Positions 17,963-26,870 of a stretch of DNA of 64,000 nt are shown piece after piece (position 1 is the first letter of the stretch; the number at the start of each line of letters is the position of its first letter). The translations under genes and the position numbers were made by a program. Location: assembly GCA_023384415.1 (NCBI GenBank), contig JAHDWJ010000005.1:120493-184492 (forward strand), given 5' to 3'. Source of the DNA: Anaerolineae bacterium. GTDB taxonomy: Bacteria; Chloroflexota; Anaerolineae; Promineifilales; Promineifilaceae. The notes beneath the pieces were generated by a model that saw only the letters and a list, made by a program, of their open reading frames with translations, had not been told where the DNA came from and did not search any database.

Positions 17963-19936
17963 ATGGCTCAAGTATTGTCTCCCGCCATGAAACAAAGTAA
18001 CTTTTGGCCTTTGTTGTTAGCGGCCGTAACGCTGCTTTTGGCTGGCTTCATTCTGACTGATTGGCTGCCTGCTTTGCGTGGCCCAGCTCCCGATACGAGC
18101 GAATGGCATTGGCCGTATGTTTTGCGGCCGCTTGACAGATGGTGGGTACCAGGTCTGGCGGCGGCCGCTTTTTGGTTTATCGCCTATGCCTGGCTGCGAC
18201 TGCCTCTTACTGAGACGAGGTTAAGACCAGAATGCGACCTGCCCCAAAATTGGCTCCAGGCTGCTTATACCCGGTATGGTCCCACCTGTTTTGGGTTATT
18301 GGGGTTGATGGGGGCTGGGTTGTTGCTGCAACTTGCGCTGGTATATGCCCATCGCCCGGCGGTGGCCGCCGAACTGGTTGACCGTACTCTCTCGAATGAG
18401 ACTAATGGGTATTTCCTGGCGGCGGCCGCTGTTGAAGACATGAACCAACTGCTGCGGGATTTTCCCCGGTTAATGCCTACCTTCCCCTCAGAACATACCC
18501 GCACCCACCCTCCGGGGCTGGTATTAGCCCAATGGCTGACTATAAAAGCCAACCTTCCCTGGTTTGCCCAATCGGTTTACCCCCTGCGCTGTACTGACTT
18601 ATGGCTTTATGCCCAGCCCCAGGCTACGGCTTCAGCATTAGGGATATGGGCCTTTTTACCTCCGTTTGCGGCCGCGTTGATTGTCATACCGCTGTATTGG
18701 TTGGGCCAACAGCTTTATAACCCGGCTGTGGCCCGCCTGGCCGCTATTTTTGCGGCGGCTTTACCCGCCTTGCTTATCTTCGCCCCCACCCCAGATCAAA
18801 TTTTTGCCTTTCTGGCGGCTCTTCTCTGGTTGCTCTGGCTTCAGGCCGTGAGCAGCCGTAAGGCCAGCTATGCTTTCCTGGCCGGGCTGCTTCTCTCTGG
18901 CACTACTTTTCTTAGTCTGGGCAATGGGGCTTTGGCTCTACCCCTACTGCTTTTTGCCTTCTGGCCAATTAATCTAAAATCGTTAATCGTCAATCTAAAA
19001 TGGCTCTCTTTCTTTTTGGCTGGCCTGACAGCCATCTGGTTGATCTATTGGTTGGGTTGGGGTGTTTCCCCTTGGGAACTGGCTCGGATCGCTTTGCAGC
19101 AGCATTATGAATTGGTAACCAGTCACCGCCGTTATGACTGGTGGCTGGTGTATAATCTGGTTGATCTGCTCCTTTTTGCCGGGCCAATCGTGGTGGTGGG
19201 GTTTGCGGCCGCGTTCTTCACAGCTCTGCGCCAGATTACTACCAACCAGAAAGGAGAGACGGCACGGTTCATTATCGCTCTGGGCATCCTGATCATGGCC
19301 TTAAATTTGTCTGGTTCGGCACGAGGTGAGGTAGGACGTTTATGGCTTTTCTTTATGCCGCTGTTGGCTGTGGTAGCGGCTGCGACCTGGCTGCCTCACA
19401 CCCAGCCCCGGTTGATAATGCTTCTCTTAGCCAGTCAACTAGCCCTTATTCTAGCAATAGGGCTGGCCTGGAAACCGATTGAGGCGATTATTGTGGTAGC
19501 CGAACGACCAGAGATACCACAGACCACGCAAACACATGAATTGGCTGTTTCTTTTGCTGAGGTGATCCAATTAACCGGCTATGATGTGGACATGGCTGAA
19601 GCAAGACCGGGTGGGGTGCTGAAGGTAGCCTTATATTGGCAGGCTGATGGCCCCGTCACGATTCCTTATACCGTCTTTACCCATCTAGTCAATGATCAGG
19701 GAGTGCTGGTAGCCCAAAAAGATAACTGGCCGGTCAATGGATTATGGCCTCCTACTTGTTGGCGGAGGGGCGAGACAATCGTGGATAATTACCCTATTTC
19801 TTTACCCGCAGATCTGCCTCCTGGTGATTACACCCTGTGGGTAGGGTTGTATGACGCGGCCACTGGCCGCCGTTTGCTCACAACTGCTGGTCAGGATGCC
19901 CTTGAACTAGGTGATGGGTGGCTTATTGGACCGTAG
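17963..19936 (+). CDS. Multi-pass membrane protein, probable GT-C glycosyltransferase, with shared C-terminal module
   Basis: The 657-residue protein has about 11 membrane helices. I see no clear DE loop in the first periplasmic segment, but FPSEHTRTHPPGLVLAQW near residues 172-190 resembles the histidine/proline loop of some archaeal-type and bacterial GT-C enzymes. Residues about 530-645 are the shared module (YTVFTHLVNDQGVLVAQKD, WRRGETIVDNY, PPGDYTLWVGLYD). A short repeat tract (AATCTAAAATCGTTAATC) at 18971-19001 encodes part of a loop. Its 3' end overlaps the convergent YfhO gene by 30 bases. An internal ATG at 17990 is an alternative start. Confidence 0.6.
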   Translation: MAQVLSPAMKQSNFWPLLLAAVTLLLAGFILTDWLPALRGPAPDTSEWHWPYVLRPLDRWWVPGLAAAAFWFIAYAWLRLPLTETRLRPECDLPQNWLQAAYTRYGPTCFGLLGLMGAGLLLQLALVYAHRPAVAAELVDRTLSNETNGYFLAAAAVEDMNQLLRDFPRLMPTFPSEHTRTHPPGLVLAQWLTIKANLPWFAQSVYPLRCTDLWLYAQPQATASALGIWAFLPPFAAALIVIPLYWLGQQLYNPAVARLAAIFAAALPALLIFAPTPDQIFAFLAALLWLLWLQAVSSRKASYAFLAGLLLSGTTFLSLGNGALALPLLLFAFWPINLKSLIVNLKWLSFFLAGLTAIWLIYWLGWGVSPWELARIALQQHYELVTSHRRYDWWLVYNLVDLLLFAGPIVVVGFAAAFFTALRQITTNQKGETARFIIALGILIMALNLSGSARGEVGRLWLFFMPLLAVVAAATWLPHTQPRLIMLLLASQLALILAIGLAWKPIEAIIVVAERPEIPQTTQTHELAVSFAEVIQLTGYDVDMAEARPGGVLKVALYWQADGPVTIPYTVFTHLVNDQGVLVAQKDNWPVNGLWPPTCWRRGETIVDNYPISLPADLPPGDYTLWVGLYDAATGRRLLTTAGQDALELGDGWLIGP

Positions 19937-22732
19937 AGCATGGCCAGAAAAGAGGAAGATAATACAGCCTATGAAAGTCAGGCCACTCACAACCGCCCCT
20001 ATAAGGAAATCAGGCGGGCGGAAGGTGAAGTGGATCTCGTGACGACCAGCCGGAACGTAAACCGCACGCATGATGCTGTTGGCCCGATAGATTGGGGTTC
20101 GCTGACCCTCTATGTGGGCCTGCCAACCGGGGTAGTAGGTATCAGCCAGGATGACAAAGCCAGGCTTGGCCATCTGCGCGACCATCTTCACCTCATTTAA
20201 GCCGTAATGGGTGATGCTAACAAGATTAGCGGCCAATGGGTTTGTTTCCAGGGGTGCGGTGTTGGCTCTTACAAAGGGTGGTGGTAGCGGTTGATTCACT
20301 GGTTCCAGAATAACCCATTGATCCAGTTGATCAGCATAAACCATCAAGGCCTCTAGCGCATCAGCCTCATTGTCAACCAGGAGCGCCTGGGAGACAGCAA
20401 AAGCACGAGGCAAGTAACCTTCGTTGAGATAGATGCGAGTTTTACCATCCTCGTGTACAAGCTGTGGCCGCGGTAAATAGTAACTCACGAAAGCGATGGC
20501 GGCCTCATGCCGGCCTACCGCCAACCCTTCCCCCACACCGGCGAATTCAACCGTAAAAAAGAAGGCACGTCCCCAGACTGAAGGAAATGGGGCAAAGAAA
20601 AAGCTGTACCAGGCAGGTTGTGTTATCTCAGCCACATTCAGGCTAGAATGAGCCAACTCCTGTCCCCCATCTTCGGTAAACACCCGTACCGTAAGGTCCC
20701 CAGACACCTCACCAGAAGAGTGTAGCCATATGTCTAACCGATGTAAGCCAGCCTCTGGCATCTGTAGCCTCTGCCCCAGGGGTTGGTTTGGTAATAATGG
20801 CCACCATGCGGTCATTTCGGTTTGTTTGTCTCCGGGTAAAGGGGTTGTTTCCCACCGATCTTCCGTTGTGACGATATATTTGACGTTGAATGAGGCCAGA
20901 AGTGGGGAGTTGGCCCCTTGCCAGGGAATTAATTCCCGCTCATTGCGAATGGCATTTGCTCCTTCGGCAGCATTGATATAAGCGACTACCCGGCGCAAAA
21001 TGCCCGGTTCATAACCGCTGACATTAACCAGGCGGTGAACCAGGGCGGTATTGGGGGGATAGACAGCTCCCTGGGCCAGGGTTGTCAGGCGAAATGGTTC
21101 AGTATCCTGGTGTAAAAATTGAGCCGTACTGGCCAGGGGGTACAAATCTTCTACCGAAGCAATCGGATTGACCCCATAACCAGAGGCAAACAGGTCGGCA
21201 GTTAGCCATAGGCAAGCCAACCCCATGAACCAGGTGGGGGTTAACCATCCGCGTAGCCGGCTGATAAGCAGCCCTCCGCTGCCCAGGCACAAGAGAAGGA
21301 AGAGAGCCACTTGGGGGCGTAAATAATCCCAGGTGCGTAAAATATCATCACGGTAGGCGGCCGCATAAATTAGAAGTATCAGGAGTAAAAAAGCTAACCC
21401 GCCTAAAGTTGCCAGTTCGAGCCGTTGCGGCCATGATATACTGGCCAGACGCTCCAGGGCAACAGCTGTTAATACAGAGACACAGAATACAACCAAAATG
21501 GCCGCCCGGCTGGGAAGAAGACCCCCAAAAACAGGTAGAACATAAAGCAGACCATAAAGAGGTGTTCCCAGCGCCCAAAGAAAACCAACTCCTCCCCAGA
21601 GCAGATAAAAGCGAGTAAGAGAGTCGCGGCGTAAAAGAGGAGCTAACCCGGCTAAAAGAAGGGGTAAAATACCCAGGTAAAAGGTCGTTTCAACATAGTT
21701 AGTGCCGGTTGGTCCCCACCAGTTTTGTTGGGCCGGATTGCCGAAGAAATTGGGGATAAGTAAAACGGGCAGCCGGTTGAGTAATCCTTGCTGCAAAGAT
21801 TCGCCAAAGGCCAGATCCCCCCGATGGCTCTGGCTCAGATAAGTGGCTGCGGGCCATACCTGAACCAGGCTTAAGGCCAGCCCAATGAGTAGGGGAAGCG
21901 CAAATAGAAAGAAGATTTGACGGCGAACACGGCCGTGACTGGCCTGATAAAACGGCAGCCCCAACCGCCACAACAGATAAATGCCCAACGTCATACTCGT
22001 ATACAGCGTCCAGTTCCAATGACCTCCCAGCCAGGGAACAGCCAGGGCTATTCCCGCCATGACCGCTTCTCGGCGGCCAGATATCCATTGGTGTAAATTC
22101 AAGGGTTCACCGTTGGCTGCTATGACCCGTCTGGCCATGCGTTCGCTAAAAAACAGCTGCAATGGTAGCCATATAACGGCCGCATGGACTACCTGCCACT
22201 CTAGCCAGATAACCATCAACCCATTGAACGTAAAGAGGATAGCTCCTGCCAGAGCCGCCAGCCGATGGGTAACGATGAGGCGCAGGTACAAATACATGAA
22301 CGCTGCCCCTAGAAACAACTGTAGCGTGATGACGATATTCACGGCCGCGGCCGCGGGCAATAGATAATAAACCAGTGATAAGGGGTAAAAAAGCCCGGCC
22401 TGGGTGTTGTAGACAAATGGGTACCCCCCCAGGCTGTAAGGGTTCCAGAGAGGAAACACCCCCTGGCGGATAGAATCAGCCGCAAACTGTTTGACCGGAA
22501 AGATATAGTTGACCGGATCACTTAGCATGAGATTTTGTACAGTTACAGCCTGATCCGGCTGCTGCCAGGGGGGCCACACTTGAATGACCAGGTCCAGGGG
22601 TAGCAGCAGGTTGCCTGGCCGCAGCCCGGGCCTTAAAAACAGCAGCACCAAAAGCAGCAAAACCAATAAGGCCAGACCGTCCCGCCAAGGTGATGATTGT
22701 AGGTGAACGGAGAGCCTTTTCATGAGGATCAT
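19907..22732 (-). CDS. YfhO family membrane protein
   Basis: The protein of about 941 residues has the YfhO layout: an N-terminal helix followed by a loop (LLLPLDLVIQVWPPW), LWNPYSLGGYPFVYNTQAG, about 12 helices, a long outer region, and the YYPGWQAHIEGQRTPI...VPAGRHEIHFTFRP signature before a last helix. In Firmicutes, YfhO-type proteins take part in glycosylation of wall or lipid-linked polymers. I chose ATG 22732 because it forms an ATGA overlap with the stop of the upstream gene; a TTG 8 codons earlier is less likely. A paralogue lies at 52440-55262. Confidence 0.78.
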   Translation of the reverse strand: MILMKRLSVHLQSSPWRDGLALLVLLLLVLLFLRPGLRPGNLLLPLDLVIQVWPPWQQPDQAVTVQNLMLSDPVNYIFPVKQFAADSIRQGVFPLWNPYSLGGYPFVYNTQAGLFYPLSLVYYLLPAAAAVNIVITLQLFLGAAFMYLYLRLIVTHRLAALAGAILFTFNGLMVIWLEWQVVHAAVIWLPLQLFFSERMARRVIAANGEPLNLHQWISGRREAVMAGIALAVPWLGGHWNWTLYTSMTLGIYLLWRLGLPFYQASHGRVRRQIFFLFALPLLIGLALSLVQVWPAATYLSQSHRGDLAFGESLQQGLLNRLPVLLIPNFFGNPAQQNWWGPTGTNYVETTFYLGILPLLLAGLAPLLRRDSLTRFYLLWGGVGFLWALGTPLYGLLYVLPVFGGLLPSRAAILVVFCVSVLTAVALERLASISWPQRLELATLGGLAFLLLILLIYAAAYRDDILRTWDYLRPQVALFLLLCLGSGGLLISRLRGWLTPTWFMGLACLWLTADLFASGYGVNPIASVEDLYPLASTAQFLHQDTEPFRLTTLAQGAVYPPNTALVHRLVNVSGYEPGILRRVVAYINAAEGANAIRNERELIPWQGANSPLLASFNVKYIVTTEDRWETTPLPGDKQTEMTAWWPLLPNQPLGQRLQMPEAGLHRLDIWLHSSGEVSGDLTVRVFTEDGGQELAHSSLNVAEITQPAWYSFFFAPFPSVWGRAFFFTVEFAGVGEGLAVGRHEAAIAFVSYYLPRPQLVHEDGKTRIYLNEGYLPRAFAVSQALLVDNEADALEALMVYADQLDQWVILEPVNQPLPPPFVRANTAPLETNPLAANLVSITHYGLNEVKMVAQMAKPGFVILADTYYPGWQAHIEGQRTPIYRANSIMRAVYVPAGRHEIHFTFRPPDFLIGAVVSGLTFIGCIIFLFSGHALRSNKPPIT

Positions 22733-24675
22733 GGGTTGTTGCCAGGGGTTGTCCAACTAAACGAAGTAAGCTGAAGTGCGTTGTGATTGGCCAGGGGGTG
22801 GGTAATTGGCAGCCGCTCTCCACTATCACGCAAAAACATGCCCATTGTTATCCGGTAGGTACCATTGGGTAAATCAGAAGGCAGGAGTAGGGTGTAGGGG
22901 TCCCAAATGATGTCGCCGGGTTGCCAGCGGTGGGTAGGAGCCAGGGTGGCCACTGGTTCGCTATCAACCTGGGTAACGATTTGGTTGTTTTCATCAAGGA
23001 TATGGATGAAAACATCGTACCCCTCGGTAGCCAGGGAGATGCTCTGCCAATACAATGTGATGGCTAAAAGATTGTCCGTTGTTTGTGGGGGAGTGAAATC
23101 ATATCCTAGTAATTTGATCTGACTACCCAGGTAAGCAGGCATCTCTACCTGGGGTGCGGCCGCCAGCCGATATGGCCAGATCATCTGGTAAACGAATGCT
23201 TCCTGCCCAAAAATGATGGAGTGGGTATCTACGGAAACCCGATGGATTGGGGTAGCAATGATTGGATTGGTAGCAATTTCCCAATGCCATAGTGGAAAAA
23301 TGACCAGATAATCCGGCTCTAGCGTGGAGAGCAGCCGGGCAGCGGCTTCATTACGCGGCCGCCCTTCCGCTTCGCCTCGAATGATCGGCCACATTTCTGG
23401 TGAAACCAGCCCATTCAAGTCTAGAATGCGCCGCTGCGAGAGGAAGGTAATAGCCCCAATATCATCTACGGCGATGAAAGCATCTGGGGGTGTATTTTCG
23501 GCCAGCCAATGCCCCAGAGCTACGTCTATTTCTAAAATTTCGTTGCTATTATGTCCTAACATGCCAGCCCAATAAGGCAGCCGCCAGGCTCCTCCCAGGC
23601 AAATGAGTAAGAGTAGGAAGGTGGCACGGGCGGCGGGGGAAATAATGAGGGAACGTCCCCAGCGACTTTGAGCGAGCCACGCGGCCCCCAGGGCGGCCGC
23701 GATCATCTGGAATGGGATGAGGGGTAAGGTGTACCGCCCGTGATGCCAGATAAGGTCTACAATAATGGCGGTGAGCAGGGGTAGCCCTATGAGCCACCCA
23801 ACCAAAAGGCGACTGCGTGATGCGGCCGCTATCAGGCCCATGGGCAGCAGCAAAAAAGCGGCCGGGTTGTCTTGCCAATGGTAGGCAATCGTTTCGCGTA
23901 GGGCACGTAAGCTAAAGAAATGTTGTGATCCTGCTTTGGCATAGAAAGTGTTAGGCAGGGGGTGCCCTGTTGTACCCAGGCTAAAGAGGGTATATGGGGC
24001 CGCCACCAGGGCATAAACAAGCAAAGGGGAAATAAGGCCAGGCCATGTTTGCCAGAGTGTATGCCGCCTGGCCCATGCGGTATCGGCAACGGCCAGGGCA
24101 AACAGGGCGTGGCCTTCGGGTCGGAGCTGCCCCCCTAAAGCAAAGAGCAGGGCGGACAGCGGCCCCAGCCCTCGCCGCTGATAGGCCCAAACTGCGGCCA
24201 CGCTCGCGGCCGCAAACGCCGTCGTTTCCATACCGGCCAGGCCAGCCCACAGCATCCGCCCCGTGATTACAACCCCCACCCCGGCTATAAACGCCCAAAC
24301 CTTCCCCTCTGGACCAAGCAGCTCCAGGGTTAGCCCATAGGTTAACCAGGTAGTAAGAAGCAAAAACAAAGCCGTTAATATTAACGAAGGGATAAGAAAA
24401 TCTTCTGTAAACAGCCCTACACCTGCCAGGAGAAGCGTCCACAAGGGAGCGGTAGAGCCAGGGGTGGCTTCTCCCGGGTTGTAACTGAACCCATGCCCCC
24501 GGGCCAGGTTGCGGGCAAATTGATAATGAATCCAGGCATCATCTAAGGGGACACCGAGCCGACCACCGGTCAAACGCAATTCCGTGTACAAGAAATAACC
24601 CAGCAAGGTTATGAGCAAAAGGGTCAGGCTGACAAGTTGTAAGCGGTGAGAGGAAGGAAACAATTTAGCTACCAT
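22729..24675 (-). CDS. GT-C-like membrane glycosyltransferase with shared C-terminal module
   Basis: The protein of about 648 residues has a first membrane helix followed by GVPLDDAWIHYQFARNLARG and GFSYNPGEATPGSTAPLW, a DD-W-H loop seen in a large uncharacterised GT-C family. About ten helices follow, then an outer region with DLNGLVSPEMWPIIRGEAEG. Residues about 535-640 are the shared module (DVFIHILDENNQIVTQVDSE, WQPGDIIWDPY, LPNGTYRITMGMF). I chose ATG 24675; a GTG 14 codons upstream is possible. The stop overlaps the YfhO start by 4 bases, so the two form an operon. Confidence 0.7.
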   Translation of the reverse strand: MVAKLFPSSHRLQLVSLTLLLITLLGYFLYTELRLTGGRLGVPLDDAWIHYQFARNLARGHGFSYNPGEATPGSTAPLWTLLLAGVGLFTEDFLIPSLILTALFLLLTTWLTYGLTLELLGPEGKVWAFIAGVGVVITGRMLWAGLAGMETTAFAAASVAAVWAYQRRGLGPLSALLFALGGQLRPEGHALFALAVADTAWARRHTLWQTWPGLISPLLVYALVAAPYTLFSLGTTGHPLPNTFYAKAGSQHFFSLRALRETIAYHWQDNPAAFLLLPMGLIAAASRSRLLVGWLIGLPLLTAIIVDLIWHHGRYTLPLIPFQMIAAALGAAWLAQSRWGRSLIISPAARATFLLLLICLGGAWRLPYWAGMLGHNSNEILEIDVALGHWLAENTPPDAFIAVDDIGAITFLSQRRILDLNGLVSPEMWPIIRGEAEGRPRNEAAARLLSTLEPDYLVIFPLWHWEIATNPIIATPIHRVSVDTHSIIFGQEAFVYQMIWPYRLAAAPQVEMPAYLGSQIKLLGYDFTPPQTTDNLLAITLYWQSISLATEGYDVFIHILDENNQIVTQVDSEPVATLAPTHRWQPGDIIWDPYTLLLPSDLPNGTYRITMGMFLRDSGERLPITHPLANHNALQLTSFSWTTPGNNP

Positions 24676-24825
24676 CGAGTGGGATTCTAACAAAACCAAC
24701 CCGCTTGCACAATTCACCTGGGGGTTACATAATCCGCTAAGTTACAACCTGACTTTGGCTTTCTCGCTTAATGTGTAACCGTTTAGAAACGCCAATGTCT
24801 GGTCACAAACACGAGGTAGCGAAGA

Positions 24826-25599
24826 ATGGTTAAAGGCAAAAAAGTAATTGTCGTTATGCCCGCTTATAATGCGGAAAGGACACTGCGACAAACGTATGGA
24901 GAAATCCCCCATGAGATTGTGGATGAGGTAATTTTGGTAGATGATGCCAGCCAGGATCATACGGTAGAGGTCGCGGCCGCGTTAAACATCAAAACGATTG
25001 TTCACCCAGAAAACCGGGGGTATGGGGGTAATCAGAAAACTTGTTACCAGACCGCTTTGCAACAAGGGGGCGAAATTATCATCATGCTCCACCCTGATTA
25101 CCAATATACCCCATTGCTCATTACGGCAATGGTCTCACTCCTGGCCGAAGGGCTATTTGACTGTGTTCTAGGCTCCCGCATTTTGGGAGTAGGGGCATTA
25201 AAAGGGGGAATGCCCATCTATAAATATATTTCTAACCGATTCCTGACAGCCTTTCAAAATCTGGTTATGGGTTACAAATTATCAGAATACCATACTGGTT
25301 ATCGGGGATATACCCGCCAGGTGTTAGAAGCTTTACCTCTGGAACACAACTCCGATAATTTCATTTTTGATAACCAGGTATTAAGCCAAATCATTTATGG
25401 AGGGTATGCCATTGGCGAGATCACTTGCCCTACCCGTTATATGGACGACTCTTCGTCAATCAACTTTCGGAACTCTACGATCTATGGCCTGGGGGTTCTC
25501 AAAACATCTCTTCTGTTTCGCTTGCACCGTTGGGGGATGATTCGCTCCCCCCTATTTGCTAAGGTAAAGCCGTATTCGCTTGTGAAACTTGAGGCTTGA
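24826..25599 (+). CDS. GT2 glycosyltransferase, polyprenyl-phosphate sugar synthase type
   Basis: The 257-residue protein is a single GT2 domain: VVMPAYNAERTLRQTY, ILVDDASQDHTVEVA, VHPENRGYGGNQKTCY and MLHPDYQYTP, where the usual DxD site is HPDYQ. The GYGGNQKT motif marks the DPM1-like group that loads sugars onto polyprenyl phosphate. No membrane helix is evident, so it probably works with separate membrane partners such as the GT-C enzymes upstream, which use such donors. A radical-SAM gene follows after 46 bases. Confidence 0.82.
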   Translation: MVKGKKVIVVMPAYNAERTLRQTYGEIPHEIVDEVILVDDASQDHTVEVAAALNIKTIVHPENRGYGGNQKTCYQTALQQGGEIIIMLHPDYQYTPLLITAMVSLLAEGLFDCVLGSRILGVGALKGGMPIYKYISNRFLTAFQNLVMGYKLSEYHTGYRGYTRQVLEALPLEHNSDNFIFDNQVLSQIIYGGYAIGEITCPTRYMDDSSSINFRNSTIYGLGVLKTSLLFRLHRWGMIRSPLFAKVKPYSLVKLEA

Positions 25600-25645
25600 G
25601 TAAAACAGCTCCACAATAGCACTCCTCACCCATCACTTATCAACC

Positions 25646-26755
25646 ATGAAATCAATGACTGGCGTGTTAGCACGCATTCCCTTTTTTCGCACTTATCGCC
25701 GTTTTGGCTGGCCCAAAATGCTGCCGATCAATATTACCCTTTCCCCTTCGCCTAAATGTAATTCCCGCTGCCTGACGTGTAATATCTGGATGAAGCGGGA
25801 GAATGAGCTAACCCTGGGGGAGTGGGATAAGGTGTTGGCCTCGCTGGGGACGGCCCCGTATTGGTTTACGATTAGCGGGGGGGAGCCGCTGATGTTTCCT
25901 GGTATTGTCGAGTTGGCGAAGCTGGCCTATAAACATTGCCAACCCGGTATTATCAATATTCCCACCAATGGTATTTTGCAAAGCGGCCCGGAGCGGGTAC
26001 GGGCGATTTTAGAAAGCTGCCCGGAGAGCCAGTTGATTATTAACCTGTCACTGGATGGGGTGGGGGAGAAGCATGATTTTATCCGGGGGGTGGCGGGAAA
26101 TTTTGCGAAGTTTGAGGAGCGGTTGGAGCAATATCTGGAACTGCGCCGGGAGTTTCCCAACTTTATTGTTGGAATTCATTCGGTGATTTCGGTGTTTAGT
26201 GTTGGGCATCTGGATGAGTTGATCGCTTATGCGGACCAATCGGGGGCGGATCAGTTTATTACCGAGATTGCTGAACCCCGGGTGGAGTTGGATACGGTGG
26301 GGCTGCCGATTACACCGGATAAGGATGAGTACGCGGCCGCGATTGACCACCTCATCACCTACGTCAACAGCAAACGGTACAAAGGGATGGCCCGCATTAC
26401 TGAGGCGTTCCGGGTGGAGTATTATGATCTGGTCAAACGGATATTAGAGGAGCAGGATCAGGTGATTGGCTGTTATGCCGGCTGGGCCAGTGCCCAGATT
26501 TACGCCGATGGCACAGTGTGGCCCTGCTGTGTGCGGGCGGATGACTTAGGCAATCTGCGTGAGCATGATTATGATTTTAAGGCCATCTGGTTTGGCGAAA
26601 AGATCAAGGATGTGCGCCGCAGCATTGCCGCCAAAGAGTGCCACTGCCCCCTGGCCAATGCGTCTTATACCAATATGTTGATGGATGCGCCCACGGTGAC
26701 GCGGGTGGGGTTAAAAGTCATCCAGCCAGACGTTATGACGGTCACAAAATCCTGA
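25646..26755 (+). CDS. Radical SAM/SPASM protein
   Basis: The 369-residue enzyme has the radical-SAM cluster motif C38-x3-C42-x2-C45 (KCNSRCLTCNIW), the GGE-type strand (TISGGEPLM) and a SPASM-like C-terminus with Cys near residues 276 (GCYAGW), 292-293 (WPCCVRADDLGN) and 331-333 (ECHCPLAN) for extra Fe-S clusters. SPASM enzymes modify peptides, sugars or cofactors. Here the neighbours are glycosyltransferases and no precursor peptide gene is visible, so a sugar or lipid-head-group substrate is possible. The N-terminal RIPFFRTYRRFGWPKMLP segment is typical of B12-independent radical-SAM proteins found in glycan clusters. Confidence 0.8.
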   Translation: MKSMTGVLARIPFFRTYRRFGWPKMLPINITLSPSPKCNSRCLTCNIWMKRENELTLGEWDKVLASLGTAPYWFTISGGEPLMFPGIVELAKLAYKHCQPGIINIPTNGILQSGPERVRAILESCPESQLIINLSLDGVGEKHDFIRGVAGNFAKFEERLEQYLELRREFPNFIVGIHSVISVFSVGHLDELIAYADQSGADQFITEIAEPRVELDTVGLPITPDKDEYAAAIDHLITYVNSKRYKGMARITEAFRVEYYDLVKRILEEQDQVIGCYAGWASAQIYADGTVWPCCVRADDLGNLREHDYDFKAIWFGEKIKDVRRSIAAKECHCPLANASYTNMLMDAPTVTRVGLKVIQPDVMTVTKS

Positions 26756-26870
26756 AGACCCGAATTACTTACTGGACTTTGGCGAAAATTAATTTCACCA
26801 GTGGTCATAACCAATACACCAATACAGTAATAACCAGTGGTCAGATCAAAAAACGCCAGACCCCAGTTAC

